From the NCBI GenBank assembly GCA_963794615.1, contig CAWCEP010000008.1, positions 1-64,000 on the forward strand: a DNA stretch of 64,000 nt, in the 5' to 3' direction. Shown piece by piece: positions 1 through 8,733 of this stretch. The translations under genes were made by a program, and so were the position numbers. Source of the DNA: Chersky-840 sp963794615. GTDB lineage: Bacteria > Actinomycetota > Acidimicrobiia > Acidimicrobiales > UBA8190. Below the pieces are notes generated by a model. The model did not search any database, was not told the origin of the DNA, and saw only the letters and a list, made by a program, of their open reading frames with translations. Within the stretch, counting starts at the first letter, position 1; each line of letters begins with the position of its first letter.

Positions 1-1125
1 CGCCGGTGCCGGCCACGGTGCCGAACTTCACGCCCGTGACCCCGGTGAACCCGGTCCCGGCGATGGCCACGGAGGTGCCCCCGACCGTGGACCCCGAGGT
101 CGGGGTGAGGCCGGTCACGGTGGGCACCGGCGGGGCGGTGAAGGTGAAGTGGTCGGCCGGGGCGTTGACGGCCGAGGTGGGCCCGGCCGCGGTGACGCTC
201 GCGTCGACGGTGCCCGCCGACTCTGCTGGCGAGGTGACGGTGATCGAGGTCGTCGAGTTGACCACGACGCCGGTGCCGGCCACGGTGCCGAACTTCACGC
301 CCGTGACCCCGCTGAACCCGGTCCCGGCGATGGCCACGGGAGTGAGCCCGACCGTGGACCCCGAGGTCGGGGTGATGCCGGTCACGGTGGGCACCGGCGG
401 CGGAGCACCGGTACCGCGATCAGAAGCGCACCGATCGAAGATGAGGTCGACGCCGGTAACTCGGTGCCGGTGGGCGCCACGGCCCCGGTGACGTTGGTGT
501 CAAAGGCGACGAGGTTGCCCTCGCTGGTGACGTCGTACGTGAAGGCTGCCGTGCTCCCCCCGGTGGCCACGTTGCCGGGGACCGAGTAGCCGAAGTCGAG
601 CTCACCGGATCCGCTCGGGGTGAGGCTCGGGAACGGCACCGATGTCGACGAAGCGCCGTTGATGGTGCCGGTCTTGTCGAGGGCCCATACCGTCGACGCC
701 CCCAACCCGGCGGTGAAATTCCTCGGCGCCGTATTCCTCGGTGTGGCCCGTGACACTGGCGGACCAGGTGAAGGTGACGGTGGACGAACCGGTCGAGGTG
801 ACCTTGCCGTACCAGATCTCCTCGTCGGCTCCCACCGAGCCGGCGAACTGCACAGCTTTGCGTCCCAGGCGGTCACCCCCCCGCCCGATATCGACGTGAG
901 AGTCCCGCTCACCCGCTGGCCGAAGACCACTAGCACGTCACCGACGTTCTGCGGGGACACCGCCAGCGTCGAGAGGCCCTTCCCAAAGTTGGCGGTGAAG
1001 CTTCCCACCGCGGTGATGCTGCCGGCCCGGGCCGCCGTTGAATAGCTCGGCAGGATTCCGACGACCACCGACATGGCCGCCAAGACCAGCGCAGTCCGGA
1101 ACCAGCGCCGGGACGACGACCTCAT
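1..1125 (-). CDS. Secreted IPT/TIG-repeat protein, 3' end beyond window, frameshifted
   Basis: The reading begins at the ATG complement at 1125 with a clear signal peptide (MRSSSRRWFRTALVLAAMSV...). A beta-rich region of about 200 residues follows, then at least two immunoglobulin-like IPT/TIG domains between 1 and about 400 (motifs PVPTVTGITPTSGSTVG and FGTVAGTG). The gene runs off the left edge. Three frame changes are needed to keep the protein going: near the C-run at about 880, near 725, and near 410. In the rescued frame the middle reads QFAGSVGADEEIWYGKVTS, which is protein-like. IPT/TIG repeats usually occur in exported surface proteins that mediate binding, so a cell-surface or secreted role is inferred; no enzymatic motif is seen. 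No strong ribosome site precedes 1125. The indels may be sequencing errors or real decay. Confidence 0.6.
3..401 (-). repeat. Two IPT-domain repeat copies, 267 bp apart
   Basis: Bases 3-134 recur almost unchanged at 270-401, an offset of 267 bp or 89 codons. The few differences are mainly third-position or conservative changes. This is an intragenic tandem duplication of a whole IPT/TIG domain in the gene above, and further copies probably lie left of the window. Confidence 0.85.
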
Positions 1126-1142
1126 CGGATGCAGTCGACTGG

Positions 1143-1202
1143 TCAGGGGCTCGCGAGCAGGTCGTGCTCGGTCGAGGCGTTTCGCACGACGCTGCTCGCC
1201 AT
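1143..1202 (-). CDS. Possible 19-residue leader peptide
   Basis: A short frame opens with ATG directly after a strong Shine-Dalgarno sequence (GGAGGAGAG) and encodes MASSVVRNASTEHDLLASP before a TGA. It ends 17 bases upstream of the IPT-protein start, which itself lacks a good ribosome site. It could be a translated leader, or the true N-terminus of the IPT protein separated by another indel. No homologue is recognised. Confidence 0.3.
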   Translation of the reverse strand: MASSVVRNASTEHDLLASP

Positions 1203-1664
1203 CTCTCCTCCGGTTGACGATTCGGTATTTCCGTCACACGGCGGGGGGTGGCCCGAACTCGTGCGTCTCCCTTCGATGCGCGTCAGCAGAAAAACGCGAA
1301 GACGTACGCCCGCATCGGCGCGTCTCGATCTTTGGATTCTCGAGCGACGTTGTCGCCACTTCACCTGCCCCCCACCACCACCTCCGCTCAGAGAGTTCCC
1401 CTGGGTGACGAAGCCGGTACTGCTGCGCATTTTGGACAACGACAGTCACCACTCGCTCAAATTTTGCCCAACACAGCGTCAATAAGCAGCGAACGGACCC
1501 CTCTGCGTGGTCGATGAGGGTCCAGCGCCATCACATCGCCCTTCCGTCGAAGGCACGGCTTCGGCCGACGGAGGCCTGGGCAAGCCGTCGCCGTGGTCCG
1601 AGCCGAACAAAGCGACGATCGCGGTCCCAGATGTTGCCGCCCTTGTCTCGGACCTACGACAAGA
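1203..1664. other. 462-bp stretch with no recognised gene
   Basis: No reading frame here shows protein-like composition together with a ribosome site. It contains an AT-richer patch around 1420-1490 that could hold promoters, but no convincing -35/-10 pair was found. Confidence 0.5.
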
Positions 1665-1959
1665 TCAGGGACCGTTCCTTCTTGTCACGAAATAGTGTGA
1701 CGCGAAAAAGGTGGTCTCGGGCGGATCCGACACGCCGATCTTTCGGAAGATGGGAGCAATCTCTTCCTCTTGGAATGCCTGGAGTGCCTCGCGCGACTCC
1801 CACACGTCAAGAACCCGAATTCCGTCCACAGTCTCCGTCACGCAATGAAAAATGACTCCCGACGGCGGAGGGCCACCGGGGAGAGGACCAGAATCTCTAC
1901 GACCTCGTCGTACTGCTCAGCGACACGTCCCGGTAGTCAATCTGCACACCGACTGCCAT
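1665..1959 (-). pseudogene. ABM-like (antibiotic biosynthesis monooxygenase fold) small protein, frameshifted
   Basis: The gene is invisible as a single open frame but is clear when three frames are joined. It starts at ATG 1959 after AGGAGATCC (MAVGVQIDY), continues as AEQYDEVVEILVLSP, then GGPPPSGVIFHCVTETVDG and VLDVWESREALQAFQEEEI, and ends HYFVTRRNGP at a TGA at 1665. The roughly 98-residue length and the WES...F..E.I pattern fit dimeric alpha-beta barrel (ABM) proteins, which are small cofactor-free oxygenases or stress-related proteins of usually unknown substrate. Two indels interrupt it. Because the strong ribosome site and the protein-like sequence survive in all three frames, sequencing error is as likely as decay. 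Confidence 0.6.
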
Positions 1960-2183
1960 GGCTGGATCTCCTAGCCGTTGGTGCTTCGCGGAACCGGCAG
2001 CCAGTATCGCGCGGTGGGGCGGTCACCACAGCGTCGGGTTCCGCCGACCCTCTGGACCCCGTCCCGGACAACCCAATCTCACCCACACACGCCGAAGGGC
2101 TTAGCGCGGGCCTTCACCGCCCGCACCTCAGCGGGGTGCTCACGACGCGGGAGCGTGAGAAGGAGGCGGTGCAGGCCCCACTG

Positions 2184-2822
2184 TCACCGAGGGTTGGGGC
2201 GGTCCACGTTCCAGTGCCTCGACACCGAGGCGATCCATCCGTCATCGTGGCGAGGGAGCAGAGAGAACCGGGTGATGACGCGTTGCCTGCCCTGGTGGTC
2301 GCCGTAGAGCAGGTCCACAAAGATTCTCTCTGGGTCCGTGATCCGCCCCCGCAAGAGGGCGAACTGGGGCTCGGATGGATCCGGAATGCACCCTGCCAGA
2401 ACCCCACATCCCCGGCTGCGATGTAGAGATCTCGGGACAGGCGACGAAAGGCCTCGAGCGGGGGCCGGTCGAGTCGGGCGATCCGATCCATATCGCGTTC
2501 GAACTCGATCCGCCATCCGTGCAGGACGGCGATGCCGCTCCCGACGTTGCGCACTGAGATCGTGAGGTAGATGGCGTCGTCGACCACCTCTGCCGTTCCC
2601 CACCACTCGGGGTCATCACGAAATGATTGTCGGCGAAGCCGACCTTGAGCGGAGGATCTTCGGCACGCGACGCATGAGCAGGGGCTGGGTCCCGGCCAGC
2701 AGCGAGTCCTCGGCAACCCACGCCGCACGGTTGGCCGAACGCACCGATGAGAACGTCGCTACTGCCAGCACGAGGGTGCCACCAGCAGTCGCCAGCGAGG
2801 AGATCGTCACCCAGGAGATCAT
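2184..2822 (-). CDS. Membrane-anchored protein of unknown function, frameshifted
   Basis: The protein starts at 2822 with one hydrophobic helix (MISWVTISSLATAGGTLVLA) followed by SVRSANRAAWVAEDSLLAGT. Joining frames gives RAEDPPLKVGFADNH, DDAIYLTISVRNVGSGIAVL, WRIEFERDMDRIARLDRPP, FWQGAFR and finally RITDPERIFVDLLYGDHQ...HWNVDRPNPR at the stop at 2184. Total length is about 212 residues. The beta-rich body after a single N-terminal anchor resembles uncharacterised actinobacterial proteins in which the membrane helix is followed by a sandwich-like domain. Three frame changes (about 2670, 2620 and 2385) are required. No function is assigned. Confidence 0.55.
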
Positions 2823-2969
2823 CGCTACAGGGTAAGGCCCATGAGGCCACGATGCCTGTTGGCGATGTTGGGGACCGCTCTACCACTCAGGTGAGTGACA
2901 CCGGCTCGAAGGGCCAGCGGCACTCCGCCTCCACTGGAGCGACCAGAAGTCAGGGAGCCTGACCCGAGA

Positions 2970-4246
2970 TCAGTTACACGCTGTCTGCTGAATGCCCGAC
3001 TCCCCATCGGGGGGTGACGGGTCAGGGTTGCCGACCCCGGCGAACCGATCGGCGATCCAATGTTCGACGTCCCCCATGGACGAGCTCACGATGCCGTTGT
3101 GGTCGAGCCCGGGACTCCCACAGCAGCGTGTCCTGGCCCAGGGCACACAAGTGGGCATCGAGAAACCACGTGCCGAGGGGAGTGTCGGTGGTGTCCGCTG
3201 ATCCTTGGACGAGGAGCACCGGGGTGGTGGTCGCTCGGAATGAACCAGGGGTCGTTGGCGCAGGAGGATGGCGAAATAGAGCGTGGGCGTCGTCGTGGTG
3301 AAGATCTGACCCTCTTGGTATGAGCTCATCGCTGACGCCAGCGTGTCGTAGCAGTCGTAGTTGAGATCGTTGTAGAAGCGCATCCCGAGAGGAGTCAGGT
3401 TCAAGGGTACGACCGCGCTCCCGTAGGTGGCGTTGTAACCGGCTACGTACATCAAGGTGAACGGCGACGCAGGGTCGGTGGGCGACCCGTAAAAATCCTC
3501 GAGTATGCCGGAGGGCGGTGCCGTGGCCACGACACCTTCCAGATTCAATTGCGGAGCGTAGGTGGCGGCCAGGGTGGCGACAAAGGTCGCCGCCGCCGCC
3601 CCTTGTGAGTAACCCCACACCACATACTGTGTGCTGGCATGGGCGTCCGGCAGCTGCAATGCGGCACGGACAATGTCGATGACATTGCGCGCCGTGGATG
3701 TTCACTCCATGCGGCTGTAGGCCGCGGCCGATGCAAGGGCTTGATTGTCCTCGCCCTGGTAATCCGAGGCGACAACCTCCCAGCCGCGCTTGAGCATGTC
3801 GTTGACGTCGGGCACATCGGTCGACGGGTCCAACGACGGGGCACACGACGATGCCATGCCGTCGGTGGGATGTCCGTAGCTCACGACGGGCCAGCCTCCG
3901 GCCGGAGGCGATCCGTACGGAACGAACACCACGCCCGTCACATCGACGGCCGCGTCTTGCTGGGACATGGACCAATAGCTGACCAGGTAGGCCTTCCCGT
4001 TGACCCCAGGTGCCGCCACGGGTTGGTCGCTGATCAGGGTGCCCGGAGCCTGGGACTGCGACAGTGGCGCGGCACCGTTGGCCCGGACTGGCCCGCGAAC
4101 AGCGCCACCAGGAAGACCAAGGCCACCGGGACCGCGGTCCTCCGATTCCTCACCCTGGCCGTCGCCCCCCGCCACCGGCGGCGTGGTGCCTCCCGACCTG
4201 GCCCGTCCTGACCTGGTCGGGAGGGGCGATCGCTGGCTTTGCGCAT
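2970..4246 (-). CDS. Secreted lipase / alpha-beta hydrolase, frameshifted
   Basis: An exported lipase of the secretory LIP type (fungal-lipase-like family also common in actinobacteria) that would hydrolyse acylglycerols outside the cell. The N-terminus carries a signal peptide (RNRRTAVPVALVFLVALFAG). The mature part contains VVSYGHPTDGMASSCAPS, a nucleophile elbow GYSQG, an acidic candidate in VLLVQGSADTTDTP and a terminal histidine in GLDHNGIV. These are the expected order for a Ser-Asp-His triad. The pieces lie in different frames, with changes near 4080, 3705, 3240 and 3150, so the open frame is broken at four points although the whole protein is recognisable. The start at 4246 is the longest choice; a start just before RNRRTAV is equally possible. 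Confidence 0.65.
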
Positions 4247-4535
4247 CGGTGGCTACGTGTCCGAACTGGCCGGTGCCGAACGGCGGGCCCTCTTGTCCCC
4301 AACGTAACTTCGGCCCCCCGGACCAGCATCGACAAAATTGACGGATTCGCTCCCTCGACCCCGCCTACCCCGCGATTTGGCCGAGATCGCACGGATCCCA
4401 CGGCCGCCAGCTCAGCACGAGGCGGCGTTCACGTCGGGTGGCCCCCAAGCCAGCCCAGGCTCGGTGGTCAAACGTCTACATGCCGTCGCCAGCGCCGGGC
4501 TGCCCCCTCGGGCCAGGCGGCGCCTCAGCGAGTGA

Positions 4536-4637
4536 TCAGGCTGGCGTTCGTGGTCCGAGGCGGACGACCACGGCCAACACGATCAGGCCGAAAGCGACGG
4601 ACGCTAGAAGGGTGATCAAGCTGGCCGTGGAGCTCAT
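4536..4637 (-). CDS. 33-residue single-pass membrane peptide
   Basis: ATG at 4637 follows a perfect ribosome site (GGAGGAACC). The frame encodes MSSTASLITLLASVAFGLIV followed by LAVVVRLGPRTPA and a stop at 4536. Residues 5-25 form one hydrophobic helix followed by a basic C-terminus, as in small membrane regulators. It stands alone, about 100 bases downstream of the VOC gene at 4747. No family is recognised; the ribosome site and helix are the support. Confidence 0.55.
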   Translation of the reverse strand: MSSTASLITLLASVAFGLIVLAVVVRLGPRTPA

Positions 4638-4746
4638 GGTTCCTCCATCGAAACTGGTCGGTGGCTTCTCCAACTTCTACGACAATTCTGCACATTGGAC
4701 CCATCGACCGGGCATGTCAAGAATCACTCCTCGTCGAGCGAACGCA

Positions 4747-5247
4747 TCACCCGACGATTGTGCCGTACATGTCGTTGAGGGGGTACGAGAGCAGCTCGAG
4801 ACGCTCGCCGTCGGGTCCGGGAAAGTAGACCGACGTGCCGTTCACGATGAACGTTTCGACGCCGGCCGCTTCGAGCTTCGCCACGAGGCGCTCCCACTGT
4901 TCGGGAGTGACGGAAATGGCGATGTGATGGAGGCCCCCGAGTACCTCTCGGTATTCGCCCAAATCCAGGCCAGGGAAGTCGAAGTAGGCAAGATAGTTTC
5001 CATTGCCGACATCGAAGAAGAAGTGGGTCGATCCGCGGTAGTCCCGGTTCTCGAAGAGTTCGACCAGGGGAAACTCCAGCAGGTCCTGGTAAAACGCAAT
5101 TGTTCGATCGACATCACTGCACAGCACGGCGAAGTGATGCAGACCCCGAGCCGAGGAAGTGGGTCGGTCGCCCAATGGCCGGAGGTGGCGGGCTTTCAGG
5201 GACTCCCATTCCGCCGTCCGGTCGATGTCGCTCCCGTGCGTGGTCAT
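4747..5247 (-). CDS. VOC-family (glyoxalase/dioxygenase fold) protein
   Basis: A 166-residue vicinal oxygen chelate protein with a leading tail of about 30 residues and then the two beta-alpha-beta-beta-beta modules. Likely metal ligands are the histidine in LHHFAVLCSDVD (first module), the histidine in LHHIAISVTPEQW and the glutamate in GERLELLSYPLND. DRTIAFYQDLLEF is the typical substrate-pocket helix. VOC enzymes include glyoxalase I, ring-cleaving dioxygenases and antibiotic-resistance proteins; the substrate cannot be read here. It is the upstream neighbour, on the same strand, of the membrane peptide at 4536. Confidence 0.85.
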   Translation of the reverse strand: MTTHGSDIDRTAEWESLKARHLRPLGDRPTSSARGLHHFAVLCSDVDRTIAFYQDLLEFPLVELFENRDYRGSTHFFFDVGNGNYLAYFDFPGLDLGEYREVLGGLHHIAISVTPEQWERLVAKLEAAGVETFIVNGTSVYFPGPDGERLELLSYPLNDMYGTIVG

Positions 5248-5312
5248 CGCGTTCCGTCCATACCGAGAACTGTACCGGCGTGTCGGAACGCGAGCCCGCG
5301 ATCAAAGGGAAC

Positions 5313-5729
5313 TCAATGCTCGGTCGGTTCGAGCCTTCCGACCTCCTGGACCATCCACCCAGTTCCGTCGGGATCGCTGAAGGCGCAGAAGGTGCCGTAG
5401 TCGGCTCGTTGCGGATCCGGCCCGGAGACCTGAACGCCGTCTTGGAAGTGGAAGAGCTCACTGACACCGACACCCCGTTCCACCAGGGACGAACGCGCCG
5501 CGTCGATGTCGGAGACGACGAGATGAAGGCCCTGGACCGAGCCCGCCGCTTCGGGATTCCTCATGAGAGCGATCGAGCACGGCGAACCAGGCGGCGTCAG
5601 CTGGACGACGCGGAAATCACCAGCGCGGTGGTCTACGACCAGGTCGAATCCGGCCTTCTCCATGTAGAAGGCCTTGGACCGGTCCTGATCGGCCACGGGA
5701 ACGACGACGAGCTCGAGCTTCCAGTCCAC
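5313..5729 (-). CDS. VOC-family protein (glyoxalase-like)
   Basis: A protein of 138 residues. GTG at 5729 is chosen because GGAGGTCCC precedes it and the homologous region begins immediately (DWKLELVVVPVADQDRSKAF). The sequence YMEKAGFDLVVDHRAG and the C-terminal AFSDPDGTGWMVQEV are characteristic of the single-domain VOC proteins often annotated as bleomycin-resistance-like. The first canonical histidine position is occupied by a non-liganding residue (ELVVVPV), so metal binding may be altered. The substrate is unknown. The longer upstream extension is arginine-rich and not protein-like. Confidence 0.8.
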   Translation of the reverse strand: MDWKLELVVVPVADQDRSKAFYMEKAGFDLVVDHRAGDFRVVQLTPPGSPCSIALMRNPEAAGSVQGLHLVVSDIDAARSSLVERGVGVSELFHFQDGVQVSGPDPQRADYGTFCAFSDPDGTGWMVQEVGRLEPTEH

Positions 5730-5779
5730 GGGACCTCCAATCTTGGGATGATTCTTGCAGCACTGGGGCTGATCGCCCC

Positions 5780-5986
5780 TTACTCTCCCACCGTTCCGTC
5801 GATCGCCTCGCGAAGCAGGTCGGCGTGGCCGGCGTGCCGGGCCGTTTCCTCGATCAGGTGCAGCAGCACCCACCGGAGAGTGAAGTGCCTTCCGTCACGG
5901 AGCGTCATCGCCGAAATCTGATGGGGGCCCGCAGCTGCCGAGACGACTTGACCGGATCCGAGTTCCTCGCTCGCGTCGATCACACC
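5780..5986 (-). pseudogene. C-terminal remnant of a DinB/DUF664-family protein
   Basis: Only about the last 68 residues of a DUF664 mini-DinB protein are present: GVIDASEELGSGQVVSA, then RHFTLRWVLLHLIEETARHA and GHADLLREAIDG. The last part is the diagnostic helix bearing the metal-site histidine. A complete family member has about 160-170 residues; the first two helices and the first histidine are missing. The fragment abuts the end of the preceding membrane protein gene and has no start codon or ribosome site of its own. It therefore appears to be a deletion remnant, or a gene interrupted by an assembly fault. Confidence 0.65.
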
Positions 5987-6753
5987 GGTGTCTTCTTCGA
6001 CACCGGGGGCGAACGTTGTAGAGACGAGAACGGGAGAGACGCCGCCGGGGCCGAGAGGAGAGAGTTCGCACCCCAACGGGAAAAGGTGATCGTCGTCGAC
6101 CACCGCTGCCCGCCATCGGTTCCATGAGCCGAGTAGGCCGAAGGGAGCTTGGAGCGCGCCAGCAGATCCAGTCTGGCCCAGCCCGTCACGGCGTGACCGT
6201 GGGGAATCCGTCCCGTGATCCGGGACAGCAGTACTCCATGGGTGCGGTGCGCCGGCGACGTGGCAGAAGGAGCGATCAGGACCTGAGCCAACGCCGCTGA
6301 CGTGGTCACCCCTTCGACCGACGGGTAGGGCCCGTCGGACTGCTGGAGCGAGATCCATTTGCCCGCGTTCAACGCGGCCGCGGCCGCCGGGAGCCCGAGT
6401 TGGTCACGCAACGCGGCGGCGACGCCCTTGAAGTACGCCACCTGTCCCGTGACGACGACGGTGAAATGGTCACTGCCGACGGAGACGGTCTCCGATCCCG
6501 ACGAAGGCCGGGCGTCTCCGACCACGATCTGGGAGAAACCGTCGGAGCTCCACACGGCCCGGTAGTGAAAGGCATCCGAGGTGCCCGCCGCGGTCAGCGC
6601 CTCGCGGAGCAGCTGAACCGGGCTCGGGGGTCGCACCCGGGGAGACTGGGTCACCGCCAATCCGATCTCGGCACCGAGAAAGACGACGATGGCGAAGGTG
6701 ACCCAGGTTGCGATCCTGGTGGTCCGGGTCGTTCCACCAGGCGTTGTTGCCAT
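5980..6753 (-). CDS. Membrane-anchored extracytoplasmic protein, unknown function
   Basis: ATG at 6753 (MATTPGGTTRTTRIATWVTF) is preferred because the transmembrane helix IATWVTFAIVVFLGAEIGLA starts shortly after it. The 257-residue product has a single N-terminal anchor and a beta-rich exported domain (HYRAVWSSDGFSQIVVGDA, GQVAYFKGVAAALRDQLG, GKWISLQQSDGPYPSVEGV, WSTTITFSRWG). This layout resembles the LppX/LprG-like lipid-carrier fold seen in actinobacterial lipoproteins, but no lipobox cysteine is present. The fold assignment is inference. Its 3' end runs into the DinB remnant. Confidence 0.6.
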   Translation of the reverse strand: MATTPGGTTRTTRIATWVTFAIVVFLGAEIGLAVTQSPRVRPPSPVQLLREALTAAGTSDAFHYRAVWSSDGFSQIVVGDARPSSGSETVSVGSDHFTVVVTGQVAYFKGVAAALRDQLGLPAAAAALNAGKWISLQQSDGPYPSVEGVTTSAALAQVLIAPSATSPAHRTHGVLLSRITGRIPHGHAVTGWARLDLLARSKLPSAYSAHGTDGGQRWSTTITFSRWGANSLLSAPAASLPFSSLQRSPPVSKKTPV

Positions 6754-6875
6754 GGCGGGCAGCGTATGACGCAACCTGGACTCGTTGCCGTCGGGCCGCC
6801 CCCATCGAGCCGGCGCCCCTCTCGACACAAAGGCCAGTCTCCACCGTGTCAGGGGTCTCGTGGCGGGGCGGAGAC

Positions 6876-7190
6876 CTACGTGCCGTTTTGCGTCGACTTT
6901 CCTCGGTGGTCGCGGCGGGCTGTCTCACCGTCGTCGTAGTCCGGCGCGTAGGGCCCCAACCGGCGCACCTGCCGACGCCATTTCCACCACCGCACGGGGT
7001 GAGCGAGACGACGAACATCGAAACCCGAAGTACCGGGCGTGGCGCGGCGGATGGTGAACCAATCCGTCGGGATCCCCATAACACGGGACTGAAACTCCTC
7101 GGGACGCACGCTACCCCCGAGTCGGCGCATACCCAGGGTCCGACTCGGCTGTTCTCCTTCTCGGACCTCGCTGTCGTTCCCGTCGCTCAC
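6876..7190 (-). CDS. Hypothetical basic protein
   Basis: GTG at 7190 is chosen because GAGGAGG lies 7 bases upstream. The 104-residue product has an acidic start (SDGNDSEVREGE), then RPEEFQSRVMGIPTDWFTIR and RRLAHPVRWWKWRRQVRRLG, with APDYDD near the end. The Trp/Arg-rich RWWKWRRQVRRLGPYAP segment looks amphipathic. No family is recognised. It lies between the EAL gene and the membrane protein on the same strand but is separated from both by more than 100 bases. Confidence 0.45.
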   Translation of the reverse strand: MSDGNDSEVREGEQPSRTLGMRRLGGSVRPEEFQSRVMGIPTDWFTIRRATPGTSGFDVRRLAHPVRWWKWRRQVRRLGPYAPDYDDGETARRDHRGKSTQNGT

Positions 7191-7328
7191 GACGACGCCT
7201 CCTCGAGTGCTTCCCCTTGCACTGGGGCTGCACCAGGCATCCTGGGCCAACCCTACCGGGACATGGTCAGCACCGGTTTCAGGCGACGCCGCAGTACTCG
7301 GAAACGTTGCCGACCGCGACCATCCCAC

Positions 7329-8516
7329 CTAGCGGAAGAGACGAACGCGGGAGCGATCCCCGGTCCAGCGCTCGTTCGCATCTCTGGGTCGGACCTCGAG
7401 TTCTGCAACGAGGGCGAGGAGCTCGTCCTGGGCGTCCCGAGGTCGTTCGTCGGGTTCGGAGACACCGTCTGCTCTCGAATCGGACCGCAGTGGACTTCCG
7501 TCCGGGGCCAACAACTGTCCGTGACGCGGCTGCATCCCCGACGGGTGTCGAGAACCTGAGTCGCTGTCTTCCCCGACGGCATTCGTGACCAAGGTCGGTT
7601 GTGCCTCGCCGTCACCCGCGGGTCGGGGGTGTTGCGCACTGTCGAACTGAGGACGAGGACGCTTCAACTTGCCAGGACGACCCAGGTAATAGCCCTGCCC
7701 AAATCGACATCCGAGGCCACGCAGCGTCTTGAACTCACCTTCGGTCTCGATCCCTTCTGCCACGATGGCAGCACCGAACGCATCGAGGCCGAAGGCAAGC
7801 ATGGCCGACCCCAAGGCTCGACGGGCCGGATCGTCGTCGATGCCTCGAGTCAGGCCGATGTCGAGCTTGATGATGTCGGGGCGGAGATTGAGGATGTGGC
7901 GGAAGCTGGAGAACCCGGCGCCGGCGTCGTCGACGGCGAGTCGCACCCCGTGGGATCGCAGCTCACTGGCAGCCTGTCCGAACAGCTCGTAGTCATCGAT
8001 ACGGTCATGCTCGGTCAGCTCCAGCACGACTCGCTCGGCAGGGGCTTCGGCTACCAGGGCGCGGAACTCCGCCGACATCATGGTGTCCGGCGACGCGTTG
8101 AGCGACAGGTACAGGCCGGAGGGGAGTTGCCTCAGCTGACCGAGGGCCAGACGCAGCGCCGCCATTTCCAACTCGACGCCGAGGCCAATCTCCCGGGCTT
8201 CGGCGAACCAGACGTCGGGGGAACGATCGGGCAGCATCTCAAAGCGGGTCAAGGCCTCGGCACCGGCCACGCCACCCGTTCGGAGGTCGACGATCGGCTG
8301 GAAGACGATCTCAAAGTCTTGGTTGGCGAGGGTGGCGCGAATGACACCCTGCCGGTCGTCCAACCGTTGGGCCGACTCGGCCCCCTCCCGCTCGGTGACG
8401 GAAAGAGTAGGTGTCCAAGGGTCGGGCGGTCCCTTGGCCCGTCCACGGACCCGTGACAGCTTTCCCTTCCTGGTCAGGAAGAGATCACCACTACGTGCCG
8501 GCAGGGGAAGTGCCAT
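7329..8516 (-). CDS. EAL-domain cyclic di-GMP phosphodiesterase
   Basis: A cytoplasmic EAL protein predicted to hydrolyse c-di-GMP to pGpG. All catalytic signatures are present: EALTR at 87-91, LSLNAS at 137-142, ELTEHD at 166-171, DDAGAG at 196-201, KLD at 217-219, EGIET at 254-258 and GQGYYLG at 273-279. There is no GGDEF, PAS or membrane segment; the first 60 residues and the last 110 are low-complexity and probably disordered. Two GGDEF cyclases occur elsewhere in the window (36.9 and 57.3 kb), so synthesis and breakdown genes are both present but not linked. The ATG at 8516 is the longest start and lacks a strong ribosome site. Confidence 0.9.
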   Translation of the reverse strand: MALPLPARSGDLFLTRKGKLSRVRGRAKGPPDPWTPTLSVTEREGAESAQRLDDRQGVIRATLANQDFEIVFQPIVDLRTGGVAGAEALTRFEMLPDRSPDVWFAEAREIGLGVELEMAALRLALGQLRQLPSGLYLSLNASPDTMMSAEFRALVAEAPAERVVLELTEHDRIDDYELFGQAASELRSHGVRLAVDDAGAGFSSFRHILNLRPDIIKLDIGLTRGIDDDPARRALGSAMLAFGLDAFGAAIVAEGIETEGEFKTLRGLGCRFGQGYYLGRPGKLKRPRPQFDSAQHPRPAGDGEAQPTLVTNAVGEDSDSGSRHPSGMQPRHGQLLAPDGSPLRSDSRADGVSEPDERPRDAQDELLALVAELEVRPRDANERWTGDRSRVRLFR

Positions 8517-8733
8517 CGTGGACTTCGTTCAGCTCCGTTCGCTATCAGCTCGGCGGCTTGTCAAAACGGGGTTGGACGCGATCCTCGGAACAACTCACCA
8601 CATTGAGCATCGACACAGATGATCCCGTGCTTGAGCGCACTGGGCAGGCGCCAGGCGGGATCGAGGTCCTGTCCACGATCCCCGACCTGGGTTTGAGGTC
8701 AGATAGCTCCACTTCGGTGACTACCCCAATCCG

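Noticed and set aside
1..401. Regular repeats suggesting a CRISPR array
   Set aside because: There are only two copies, 267 bp apart, and they translate to IPT domains.
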